This document shows positions 1 to 7,396 of a stretch of DNA of 16,246 bases, piece by piece (position 1 is the first letter of the stretch; every line of letters begins with the position of its first letter). The position numbers and the translations under genes are program-made. Location of the stretch: contig JAEZLW010000136.1 in assembly GCA_023415145.1 (NCBI GenBank), positions 1 to 16,246 of the forward strand, written 5' to 3'. This DNA is from Bacillota bacterium. Its GTDB lineage: Bacteria; Bacillota; Clostridia; Christensenellales; Aristaeellaceae. The notes under the pieces are model-generated. The model did not search any database, was not told where the DNA came from, and saw only the letters and a list, made by a program, of their open reading frames with translations.

Positions 1-1662
1 ATCCGGAGGATAGTGGTAATATGCAGGTCCTGCCAGCATGTCGTTAAAAGCGGCTTCGCTTCCCTCCCCTGCAGGTACAGGAGGCTTTTCCGCCTTGGGG
101 GCACCTCTTTCGTTCATCCGCTCACCCTCAACAGCGTCCATGAACTCAGAGTAGCTGCCTTGAAACAGCAGCGGCAGGGGGTTTTTCGGCGGGCCTTCCA
201 ACAGCTTGCCATTGGTTTTAAACCTGCCGCCGTGGGCCGGACAATCCCAGGTTTTCTCAGAAGCGTTGAAGTTCAGCTCCGTTCCAAGGTGTGTACAGGA
301 GATATCCAGCACAGTTACATGGTCGTTGTCGTCCCGATAGACGCCCGCCTTATGACCTCGAAAGCGAATCGGCCTCCCCTCGCCCTTTTCAATTTCCTGA
401 ACATCCTTTGTACCCTCCAGCTTCGATTTGATCAGTTCGCCAACGCCGGCAAACACTTCGCTGGCCACCTTGCCAAGCGATTTTGCCATATCCTTGCGGC
501 TGCGGGAATACAAACCCTCATAGTCACAGTTGCCCGTTTCAATAAGCTGCGAAATCATCATCCCTGCCAGCGTACCGCTGGTCAGCCCCCATTTGCGGTA
601 GCCCGTGGCGATGTAGATGTTGGATTTGTCAGACAACCGACCGATGTAGGGGATCTGGTCCGGCGTTTCATAATCCTGTGCCGACCACTTGGCCAGCACC
701 TTTTTCACACCCGCTACCTGATCCGCAAAATCGATCAGGTGCTGGTAATGGTCGCCTGTGTCCTTTTCATCCCGGCCCGGGAAGTAGCTTTCGCCCACCA
801 CGATCAGGATGCGCTTGCCGTTTTCCACATGGGTACGGATGGAGCGCGTTGGCTCACCTATGTTGATGTAGCTGCCATCAGGCCAATTCCCGCTGGCTTC
901 CACGGCAATGCCGTGATCCCGCCGGGCATAGAGCTTGGTGAAGAAAACGTTTGGACCGTCAAAAATAGGATACTGTGTGGCCTGCACCAAATGTCGGCAG
1001 CGTATGGATGCTCCGTTTTCCAGTATCACGGTTTTGATGTCGCCATCCTCTACCCTGACAGCCTTGGTTTTTGTGTAAATCGTTGCTCCGCTCGCCACGG
1101 CCGCATCGGCAAGCCCCTGTACATAGCGTACCGGATGAAACACTGCCTGATTAGAAAAGCCAAGCAACGCTTTGCTGCCCTTTGGAAAGGGGGGTTTTGC
1201 AACCCACTGTGCAGGGATTTCCAACCGTTTGGCCGCCTCATATTCCATAAGCAGCATATCCTTTTCGTTGTTGGCAGAGGCGGCGAAAATATACGCCGTG
1301 CTATCAGCCATCTGGCAATCCATGCCATATTTTTGCACCGTTTCGGCTGCAAAGCGAAGTGCTTTTGATTGGGAAGCGGCAAACTCCTTTGCAGCATCGA
1401 TGCCGTACTTTTCCATGAGATTGCTGTAGATGACACTATGCTGGATGGTGAGCTTGCCGGTGGTATTGCCCGTGGTCCCCGAGCAAAGCGTTTCCGCCTC
1501 GATCACAACAGGCTTTATCCCCCGCTGCGTCAGGCAGTAAGCGGTGGTTATGCCGCTGATACCTCCGCCCACAATGAGGACGTCGGTCTCCAAATCTTTC
1601 TGAAGCCGCGGATACTCCCGCGGTTTTTGCGTTTGATGCCAGTAGGAAACATGCTCCATCAT
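1..1662 (-). CDS. FAD-dependent oxidoreductase with C-terminal Rieske [2Fe-2S] domain (YhfW-like), 3' end outside window
   Basis: The minus strand is open without a stop from 1662 to the window edge (554 codons), so the gene is cut at its 3' end. The N-terminus has a dinucleotide-binding motif, VLIVGGGISG at about residues 28-37, typical of the DAO/glycine oxidase FAD family. The C-terminal part has a Rieske cluster site: C456-x-H458, then 15 residues, then C474-x2-H477 (CTHLG and CPAHG). This fusion is the architecture of Bacillus YhfW; the substrate of that family is not known to me. AAGGAG at 1668-1673 lies 5 bases before the ATG at 1662 and 8 bases before a second in-frame ATG at 1659, so either could be used. 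After the Rieske domain there is a long Pro/Glu/Ala-rich tail (from about residue 488) that still continues at the edge. It is probably cytoplasmic: no signal peptide is visible. It is divergent from the cyanophycin genes, and a functional link to them is only a guess. Confidence 0.88.
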   Translation of the reverse strand, partial: MMEHVSYWHQTQKPREYPRLQKDLETDVLIVGGGISGITTAYCLTQRGIKPVVIEAETLCSGTTGNTTGKLTIQHSVIYSNLMEKYGIDAAKEFAASQSKALRFAAETVQKYGMDCQMADSTAYIFAASANNEKDMLLMEYEAAKRLEIPAQWVAKPPFPKGSKALLGFSNQAVFHPVRYVQGLADAAVASGATIYTKTKAVRVEDGDIKTVILENGASIRCRHLVQATQYPIFDGPNVFFTKLYARRDHGIAVEASGNWPDGSYINIGEPTRSIRTHVENGKRILIVVGESYFPGRDEKDTGDHYQHLIDFADQVAGVKKVLAKWSAQDYETPDQIPYIGRLSDKSNIYIATGYRKWGLTSGTLAGMMISQLIETGNCDYEGLYSRSRKDMAKSLGKVASEVFAGVGELIKSKLEGTKDVQEIEKGEGRPIRFRGHKAGVYRDDNDHVTVLDISCTHLGTELNFNASEKTWDCPAHGGRFKTNGKLLEGPPKNPLPLLFQGSYSEFMDAVEGERMNERGAPKAEKPPVPAGEGSEAAFNDMLAGPAYYHYPPD

Positions 1663-1818
1663 ATTTGCTCCTTAAATCTCTTTCCTTTCTAGATTGTCCG
1701 ATTTCGTTAAGGTTAAGACGTGATATGTTTCCAAATTGTCCGCCAGGTTCCATGATGAAAATTCTACTTTGCGGCAAATCTACATTGGAATCCTCATTTT
1801 ATTATCGGGAGGTCTTGC
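1663..1818. promoter_or_regulatory. Divergent intergenic region with a direct repeat
   Basis: This 156-base gap separates the leftward oxidoreductase from the rightward iadA, so it must hold the start signals of both unless one is read from elsewhere. The 8-mer ATTGTCCG occurs twice, at 1693-1700 and 1735-1742, 42 bases apart (four helical turns). Between the copies is a tandem GTTAAG at 1706-1717. I could not pick a convincing -35/-10 pair on either strand. The repeat could bind a regulator, but that is inference. Confidence 0.35.
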
Positions 1819-2955
1819 ATGCTTCTTGTCAAAGGCGGTGAAATCTTTGCGCCGGAACCCGTGGGGCAAATCGACCTGTTGCTGTCGCCGGAGAAAATTC
1901 TATTGATGCGCAAGAATATTCCCGCCTTTCCCGACTATGAAACGGAAGTCATGGATTGCTCCGGGCTTATGGTATGTCCCGCCTTTGTCGACCAGCATGT
2001 GCATATGACCGGCGGCGGCGGGGAGGAAGGGCCGCAAAGCCGGGTGCCGGAAATGGGCCTTACTGAACTTACCGGTGCCGGCATCGGCACAGCAGCGGGG
2101 CTGTTAGGCGCCGACGGCATCACCAGAAGCGTTGCTTCCCTTTTGGCCAAGGCCAGGGCTCTGGAACTGGATGGCATAAGCACCGTCATCTATACCGGCA
2201 GCTATGGCCTGCCTACCGATACCTTAACGGGCAAGGTGCTGCATGATATCGCTTTTGTGGACAAGGTGGTAGGTGCCGGGGAGGTCGCCATTTCCGATTA
2301 CCGCTCCTCCCACCCGAGTCTGGAAATGCTCAGGGAACTGGCCTGGGAAGTCAAGCTGGGGGGGATGATCGGTGGCAAGGCGGGCATTCTCCACCTGCAT
2401 GTAGGCGACGGTAAAAAGGGTTTAGGCCCGCTCACCGAACTCATTGAGGAAAGCAACTTTCCCATGAGCATGTTCGTGCCAACACACCTGAACCGCAACA
2501 AACAATTGTTTGAGGATGCGCGTAGGTTTGGGCGCAAGGGCGGCTATATTGACCTTACTGCAGGTGAGACGGATCAAACGGGCCACACGCTGCCGGAAGC
2601 TACAAGGCTTTTGCTGGAAGGCGGCGTAAAGCCGGAGCAGATCACCTTCTCTTCCGACGCAGGGGGCAGCAATCCCCAAAGCTCTGACGGAAGGGGCCAT
2701 GCATACAGCCTGTATCACGATGTGGTGTCCTGCGTCCGGGAAAAAGGCATCCCGATACCTACAGCGCTTCAGATGGTAACAAAAAATCCGGCTTCCAGGC
2801 TGAAGCTGTACCCAAAAAAGGGTGCGTTGGCTCCAGGAAGCGACGCGGATATTCTTGTTCTGAAAAAGGAGGATTTCTCCATTGTCCACCTGGTTCTGGG
2901 CGGCAAGGTTGCCATTAAGAACGGAGTATTCCTGATGAAGGGGAAATACGAATAG
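1819..2955 (+). CDS. iadA: Isoaspartyl dipeptidase (amidohydrolase family)
   Basis: The 378-residue protein is close in length to E. coli IadA (390). It hydrolyses beta-aspartyl dipeptides; next to cphB and cphA its substrate is very probably beta-Asp-Arg released from cyanophycin, giving free Asp and Arg in the cytoplasm. Visible active-site elements, matched from memory to E. coli numbering, are the metal pair H60-x-H62 (DQHVHMTGG; E. coli H68/H70), Y129 in YTGSYG, R162 in ISDYRSS (R169), H194 in LHVGDGKK (H201), H223 and R226 in PTHLNRN (H230/R233), and D280 in SSDAGGS (D285). The position of the carboxylated bridging lysine (E. coli K162) is taken by E155 in GEVAISD, an acidic alternative for the bridging ligand. 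GGGAGG at 1807-1812 lies 6 bases before the ATG. It is the first gene of the rightward cyanophycin cluster. Confidence 0.93.
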   Translation: MLLVKGGEIFAPEPVGQIDLLLSPEKILLMRKNIPAFPDYETEVMDCSGLMVCPAFVDQHVHMTGGGGEEGPQSRVPEMGLTELTGAGIGTAAGLLGADGITRSVASLLAKARALELDGISTVIYTGSYGLPTDTLTGKVLHDIAFVDKVVGAGEVAISDYRSSHPSLEMLRELAWEVKLGGMIGGKAGILHLHVGDGKKGLGPLTELIEESNFPMSMFVPTHLNRNKQLFEDARRFGRKGGYIDLTAGETDQTGHTLPEATRLLLEGGVKPEQITFSSDAGGSNPQSSDGRGHAYSLYHDVVSCVREKGIPIPTALQMVTKNPASRLKLYPKKGALAPGSDADILVLKKEDFSIVHLVLGGKVAIKNGVFLMKGKYE

Positions 2956-3119
2956 CAAAGCAAATCGATTGTCAGGGAAGATGCTGCAAGTGACTAAAGA
3001 ATAAAACCTCGATTTCCTGGCTGAGTGTGGACATAGTGGGGAGGCATTTGAGGGGATGCAATGAAGGATGAACCCCTTCATTTGGAATCGTGTAGCCCGG
3101 TTTTACCAGCGCGCGGGTC

Positions 3120-3140
3120 GCTTGCGAAGCAAGCTTTCTT
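3120..3140 (+). terminator. Candidate weak intrinsic terminator downstream of iadA
   Basis: GCTTGC, loop GAA, GCAAGC (3120-3134) is followed by TTTCTTT. The 6-bp stem is short for a terminator and lies 165 bases after the iadA stop, so it may act only partly. Confidence 0.35.
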
Positions 3141-3142
3141 TA

Positions 3143-3174
3143 CACTTTTCATCGCCAGCTGCAGATGAAAAGTG
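3143..3174. repeat. 11-bp perfect inverted repeat
   Basis: CACTTTTCATC (3143-3153) pairs perfectly with GATGAAAAGTG (3164-3174) around a 10-base loop that itself contains the palindrome CAGCTG. It is about 100 bases before the cphB start, in the transcribed gap if iadA and cphB share a message. No T-run follows, so it is not a classic terminator; RNA stability, attenuation or a protein-binding site are all possible. Confidence 0.6.
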
Positions 3175-3179
3175 CAGGA

Positions 3180-3208
3180 TCGAAAAAGTGGCAATGTCAT
3201 TTTTTCGA
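3180..3208. repeat. 8-bp A/T-rich inverted repeat before cphB
   Basis: TCGAAAAA (3180-3187) and TTTTTCGA (3201-3208) can pair around a 13-base loop. It follows directly on the 11-bp stem and ends 56 bases before the cphB ribosome binding site. Confidence 0.45.
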
Positions 3209-3274
3209 AGGCGAAGGCGGTATGTTTCATAAGCGTGGGGGGAAAATGTCATAAGAAACAGGCAGGAGGCAGAA

Positions 3275-4087
3275 ATGGGCGGGAAGGTGCACGGAAACCT
3301 GATGATCATCGGCGGTGCGGAAGACAAGCAAGGTGCCAAGGAAATACTTCACGCCGCCGCTCAAGGCGCTGGCGGGGAAAAAGGGCGGATGGTAATCATT
3401 GCCACCGCCAGTCAAAAGCCCAAGGAACTGGGTGAAAACTACCGCACGCTTTTTACTGAACTTGGCATCAGGGATGTACAGGTGGCCGATATCCAAACCC
3501 GAAGGGAAGCGGATGACTTGCCCTTCGCCCGGATGATCAGGGACGCCACAGGCATTTTCTTTACCGGGGGCGACCAGTTGCGCATTACCAGCATCCTGGG
3601 CGGAACCAAATCCGAGGAAGCGCTGCAAGAAGCATATCTAAAGGGAGCGCTGGTGGCCGGAACCAGCGCCGGAGCTTCGGTGGTATGCAGCACCATGATC
3701 ACCGACGGCCTGAATAACGATCCTGCCCGCAAATGCACCTTGAAGATGGCTCCAGGCCTGGGTCTTTTGGAGCAGGTCATCGTGGATCAGCACTTCGCCC
3801 AGCGGGGCCGGCTGGGAAGGCTGCTGTGCGGCGTGGCCGAAAACCCTCATACCCTGGGGGTGGGCATCGATGAAGACACGGCCATTCACGTTTACCCCGA
3901 CGGTCACTTTCAGGTGCTTGGGGCCAATGCCGTTACAGTCATCGACGGAAGGAGCATCAGCTATGCCAACGTATCGGAGCTTAAACCGGACGAAATACTG
4001 GCCATCGCCCACGTTACATTGCACGTGCTTCCAAGGGGTTACGGTTACGATATGAAAACCCGCACCATCATCACGCCATCATCATAA
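3275..4087 (+). CDS. cphB: Cyanophycinase (peptidase family S51)
   Basis: The 270-residue protein matches the length of Synechocystis CphB (271). Cyanophycinase is an intracellular serine exopeptidase that trims multi-L-arginyl-poly-L-aspartate to beta-Asp-Arg dipeptides. The catalytic residues known for CphB appear here shifted by one: the nucleophile S131 in AGTSAGAS (S132), H173 in VDQHF (H174) and E200 in GIDED (E201). The conserved FTGGDQ at 96-101 and D171 are also present. There is no signal peptide, in keeping with an intracellular CphB rather than the secreted CphE type. AGGAGG at 3264-3269 is 5 bases before the ATG. The stop is 18 bases before the cphA start, so the two are almost certainly one transcript. 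The product dipeptide is the expected substrate of the upstream iadA product. Confidence 0.95.
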   Translation: MGGKVHGNLMIIGGAEDKQGAKEILHAAAQGAGGEKGRMVIIATASQKPKELGENYRTLFTELGIRDVQVADIQTRREADDLPFARMIRDATGIFFTGGDQLRITSILGGTKSEEALQEAYLKGALVAGTSAGASVVCSTMITDGLNNDPARKCTLKMAPGLGLLEQVIVDQHFAQRGRLGRLLCGVAENPHTLGVGIDEDTAIHVYPDGHFQVLGANAVTVIDGRSISYANVSELKPDEILAIAHVTLHVLPRGYGYDMKTRTIITPSS

Positions 4088-4105
4088 ACCGGGAGGCGCA
4101 GCCGC

Positions 4106-6721
4106 GTGGAAATCAAGGATATCCGCATCTTCAGGGGCCGCAACGTATACTGTATGCGGCCCGTTATCAAGCTGACGGTAGAATTGAAAAAGGAGCAGCA
4201 CAACCCCACCAGCCATGTGGAGGGCTTTCATGACAAGCTGCTTGCCCTGTTTCCCGGCCTTACGGCCCACCGCTGCGGCATAGACGAAGAGGGCGGGTTT
4301 GTCAAGCGCCTTGCAGAGGGCACCTATCCCTGCCATGTGGCGGAGCATGCGATACTGGAGCTGCAAAACATGCTGGGCTACAATGTAGGCTACGGTATCA
4401 CGCGGCAGGAGGGGGACACCGCCTGCTACAACATTGTTTACCGTTACCAAAACGAGCAGGTAGGTGTGGCCTGCGGCAAAGCCGTGATAGGCTTGTTCAA
4501 TGCCCTGTTCGACGGGAAAAACCCCGCCCTGCAGCCAGTATTGAAAGAACTCCGTCTTCTGGCTTCCCGCACCGATTTGGGTCCCAGTACCAAGGCCATT
4601 TATGAGGAGGCCCTAAGGCGCGGCATCCCTGTGACACGGCTGGGCAATGACAGCCTTCTGCAGTTGGGCTATGGCAAACATGCCCGGCGTATGGAGGCAG
4701 CGCTTACCGACAAGCCCAGTTGCATTGCCGTAAACATTGCCGGGGATAAGCATTTGACCAAGGAGCTATTGCGCCGCCACGGCATTCCCGTTCCGGCCGG
4801 TGAAATCGCCTACTCTGTGGGCAGCGCCTTGCGCCACGCCGCTGAGATAGGCTATCCCGTGGTCATCAAGCCTTACGACAGCAACCATGGCAACGGCGTA
4901 ACACTAAACATCACAGGCCGGGAAGGTGTGCCCGAGGCCTTTAAGCTGGCACTTACATACAGCTCTGCTGCGGTGGTGGAAAAGCACATCGTCGGCCAGG
5001 ATTACCGTGTGCTGGTGGTGGGTGACAAGGTATCCGCCGTGGCCAGGCGGCAGCCGCCCCGGGTGGCGGGTGACGGCGTCAGCACCATCCGCCAATTGGT
5101 GGACAAGGAAAATGAAAACCCCCTGCGGGGCGAAGATCATACAAAGCCTCTTACCAAAATCGATCTGGATGATGCGGCCATTCAAACGCTTATGGATGCC
5201 GGTTTGAATCCCGATTCCGTTCCAGCAAAGGATGCCATAGTCTTTTTGCGCAAGAATGCCAACTTAAGCACCGGAGGCACCGCCTTGTCCTGCCCGGATG
5301 CCATTCACCCCGCCAATGCGAAGCTGGCAGTTCGGGCTGCCAAAGCGCTGGGGTTGGACATCGCCGGCGTGGACATCTGTTCTCCGGACATTGCCATCCC
5401 CCTTTATGAAAACGGCGGTGCGGTACTGGAGGTAAACGCCGGGCCGGGGCTGAGAATGCACCTCATTCCATCCGAAGGCCCGCCTGCCCCGGTAGCCAGG
5501 GACATATTGGACATGCTCTTTCCCCAGGGCTCGACGTACACTGTACCGATTTGCACCGTGACGGGCACCAACGGAAAAACCACCGTCACCAGGCTCATTG
5601 CCCACACCCTGTCGCTGGCGGGGCTGAAAGTAGGCATGACCACCACCAGCGGCGTGTACCTGGGGGATGAATGCCTGCTGCCCGGTGACAATACCGGAGC
5701 GGTAAGCGCCAGCATTGTGCTGTCACACCCGGAGACTGAGGCTGCCGTGCTGGAAACCGCCCGGGGAGGCATTGTTCGCCGGGGGCTGGGATATGATTTG
5801 GCGGACGTTGGCGTAATCACCAACATCAGCGAAGACCATCTGGGGCAGGACGGCATCGAAACCCTGGAAGATCTTGCCCATGTGAAATCGCTTGTAGTGG
5901 AGGCGGTAAAGCCCTGGGGATGCGCTGTTTTGAATGCCGACGACAAGATGACGCCCTACTTTTTAAAGCGTGTGCGCTGCAATGTTTTGATGTTTTCCAG
6001 GAACCAGGACAGCGTGCTCTTAAAGGAACACCTAAAGCAGGGCGGCAACGCGGTATGGGCGCATAACGGTGGGCTGTATGCCCAATATCTTGGCAAAACC
6101 ACCATCCTGTGCCGGGTGGAGGATATACCCATCACCCTAAAAGGCATGGCTGCCTGCAATGTGGAAAACGCGCTGGCCTCAGCGGCAGCATTGCTGGGAC
6201 TGAACATTCCTGAAAGCCAGATACTGAAGGGGCTTACATCCTTCCGTGCAGATGGGGAGGACAACCCCGGCCGATTCAATATTTTCCAGGTGGGCAACTG
6301 CAAGGTGATGCTGGACTATGGCCACAACATCGCTGGGTACAGCCAGGTGATTGAATTTTTGCAAAAACAGGATGCGAAAAGGCTGGTAGGCGTTATCGGT
6401 GTGCCCGGAGACAGGCAGGATGAGTCTGTTAAAAAAGTAGGCGCACTGTGCGGCCAGCACTTTCAAAAGCTCCTCATCAAGGAAGATGCTGATCTGCGGG
6501 GGCGAAAGCCGGGCGAAATTGCCAAACTTATGAAGGAAGCCGCTCAAAACAGCGGAAACCTTCAGTTGGAGCTGGAGGTTTGCCTGAAGGAGGAAGATGC
6601 TGTGGCCAAAGCAGTTTCCACCGCGAAGCCCGGTGACTTTATTGCCGTATTTTACGAGGAATATGAGCCGCTAAAAAATTTGATTGTAACACATCACCAC
6701 GGAAAAGCGGTAAGGGTATAG
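4106..6721 (+). CDS. cphA: Cyanophycin synthetase
   Basis: The 871-residue protein has the usual length and order of CphA1: an N-terminal domain (about 1-160), an ATP-grasp domain (about 165-475) and a C-terminal Mur-ligase-like domain (about 480-871). The ATP-grasp part shows VVIKPYDSNHGNGV (252-265) and LEVNAGPGLRMH (441-452). The Mur-like part has an intact P-loop GTNGKTT (487-493), ITNISEDHLG (571-580) and DYGHN (737-741). In known CphA1 the ATP-grasp domain adds Asp to the chain and the Mur-like domain adds Arg to the Asp side chain, each using ATP. Both nucleotide sites look complete, so this is a full-function enzyme rather than a CphA2-type with one dead centre. Translation starts at GTG, with GGGAGG at 4091-4096 nine bases upstream. 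No clear terminator follows. Confidence 0.96.
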   Translation: MEIKDIRIFRGRNVYCMRPVIKLTVELKKEQHNPTSHVEGFHDKLLALFPGLTAHRCGIDEEGGFVKRLAEGTYPCHVAEHAILELQNMLGYNVGYGITRQEGDTACYNIVYRYQNEQVGVACGKAVIGLFNALFDGKNPALQPVLKELRLLASRTDLGPSTKAIYEEALRRGIPVTRLGNDSLLQLGYGKHARRMEAALTDKPSCIAVNIAGDKHLTKELLRRHGIPVPAGEIAYSVGSALRHAAEIGYPVVIKPYDSNHGNGVTLNITGREGVPEAFKLALTYSSAAVVEKHIVGQDYRVLVVGDKVSAVARRQPPRVAGDGVSTIRQLVDKENENPLRGEDHTKPLTKIDLDDAAIQTLMDAGLNPDSVPAKDAIVFLRKNANLSTGGTALSCPDAIHPANAKLAVRAAKALGLDIAGVDICSPDIAIPLYENGGAVLEVNAGPGLRMHLIPSEGPPAPVARDILDMLFPQGSTYTVPICTVTGTNGKTTVTRLIAHTLSLAGLKVGMTTTSGVYLGDECLLPGDNTGAVSASIVLSHPETEAAVLETARGGIVRRGLGYDLADVGVITNISEDHLGQDGIETLEDLAHVKSLVVEAVKPWGCAVLNADDKMTPYFLKRVRCNVLMFSRNQDSVLLKEHLKQGGNAVWAHNGGLYAQYLGKTTILCRVEDIPITLKGMAACNVENALASAAALLGLNIPESQILKGLTSFRADGEDNPGRFNIFQVGNCKVMLDYGHNIAGYSQVIEFLQKQDAKRLVGVIGVPGDRQDESVKKVGALCGQHFQKLLIKEDADLRGRKPGEIAKLMKEAAQNSGNLQLELEVCLKEEDAVAKAVSTAKPGDFIAVFYEEYEPLKNLIVTHHHGKAVRV

Positions 6722-6967
6722 AATGCTGCAACCATTTGCAGCCGCATCCATTGAACGGTTACATCAAATACCGCAAGTAATGCAGCACAAAAAAGAAGTG
6801 CCGCTAGAAGAAGGTTCGGAATTTTTTGTTGCGTTGCGCCGAAGCCTCTTCATGCACAGATCAGCAAAAAATCGCACAACACCTTGCCCCATGGTCCGCC
6901 GGTTTGAACGGGCGAAGCCATGGAGCAAAATCAGGCCGGATATGATTCTTACAAAACGAAAACCTCG
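6722..6967. other. Convergent gap after cphA, no confident gene
   Basis: This 246-base stretch lies between the ends of cphA and the leftward secreted-protein gene. It contains a long imperfect inverted repeat: CCATGG at 6889-6894 and at 6918-6923, enclosing CGCC (6897-6900) and GGCG (6911-6914). It lacks a T-run on either side and is not a standard terminator. An 82-codon open frame starting two bases after the cphA stop looks non-coding. Confidence 0.4.
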
Positions 6968-7396
6968 TTAGTAGCAGGTTATTTGGCTGCTTGTTTTGCT
7001 GCTGGTTTCTGTATCTGCACCATCACTTACATAAAAGCCTGCCTGTGCACGATACTTGCTTCCCGGTGTTCCGTAGTAGGTAAATGTATACGTGTATCTG
7101 GACGTATTCGAGGCATACTTGGAAGATACCGACTTTACTGTTGTCCACGTGCTGCCTTGCAGTTCTTGCAGACGTATATAGCTGAAACCCAGACTATCTA
7201 CCACATACGTACTCTCAATGGTTGCTTGCGTGTCAATCCTTCCGCCACCCAAAGGTGTTGCTTGCACAGATGAGATTTTGATCATTTCAGAGGATCGTGG
7301 AAGGATGATTAGCTCTGCGCTTGCACAAGGTATGAGGATCATTGAAAACATAAGACAGGAAACGAGGACTACCAGGATGCGCTTTTGGTTTTTCAT
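6968..7396 (-). CDS. Small secreted protein of unknown function, third gene of the sigma operon
   Basis: The 142-residue product begins with a clear signal peptide: basic MKNQKR, a hydrophobic core and a CASA cleavage site at about residue 27. The mature part (about 115 residues) is rich in Ser, Thr and Tyr (SKYASNTSRYTYTFTYYG) and looks like a small beta-rich extracellular domain. I do not recognise the family with certainty. Its ATG overlaps the stop of the DUF4367-like gene in an ATGA arrangement, which indicates translational coupling, and AAAGGAG lies about 9 bases upstream. It may be an output or ligand of the sigma/anti-sigma pair, but no function can be read from the sequence. Confidence 0.8.
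   Translation of the reverse strand: MKNQKRILVVLVSCLMFSMILIPCASAELIILPRSSEMIKISSVQATPLGGGRIDTQATIESTYVVDSLGFSYIRLQELQGSTWTTVKSVSSKYASNTSRYTYTFTYYGTPGSKYRAQAGFYVSDGADTETSSKTSSQITCY

Larger units (their letters stand above)
2956..3274. other. 319-base gap between iadA and cphB, rich in inverted repeats
   Basis: No convincing coding frame is present. The gap holds at least four inverted repeats in about 150 bases: ATGAAGG/CCTTCAT (3061-3081), GCTTGC/GCAAGC (3120-3134), an 11-bp stem (3143-3174) and an 8-bp A/T-rich stem (3180-3208). The density suggests a structured RNA segment between two genes of one operon, either a partial terminator that sets different levels of iadA and cphB or a small repeat element. 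No clear promoter for cphB was found here, so co-transcription with iadA remains possible. Confidence 0.5.

Noticed and set aside
13..1368. Long plus-strand open frame of 451 codons opposite the Rieske oxidoreductase
   Set aside because: Its translation shows no domain, while the minus-strand frame is open for 554 codons with clear FAD and Rieske motifs. It is an antisense shadow.
1663..1818. Sigma-A promoters for iadA and the oxidoreductase
   Set aside because: Several partial hexamers (TTGTCC, TACTTT, TAGAAT) were tested at 16-18 base spacing and none paired well, so none is called.
6889..6923. CCATGG-flanked inverted repeat as a terminator of cphA
   Set aside because: The stem is interrupted and neither side has a T-run.
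6723..6971. 82-codon open frame starting two bases after the cphA stop
   Set aside because: The composition looks non-coding, no domain is seen, and it runs into the end of the convergent gene. The AAGGG upstream is part of the cphA end. A coupled small gene is not excluded but is unlikely.
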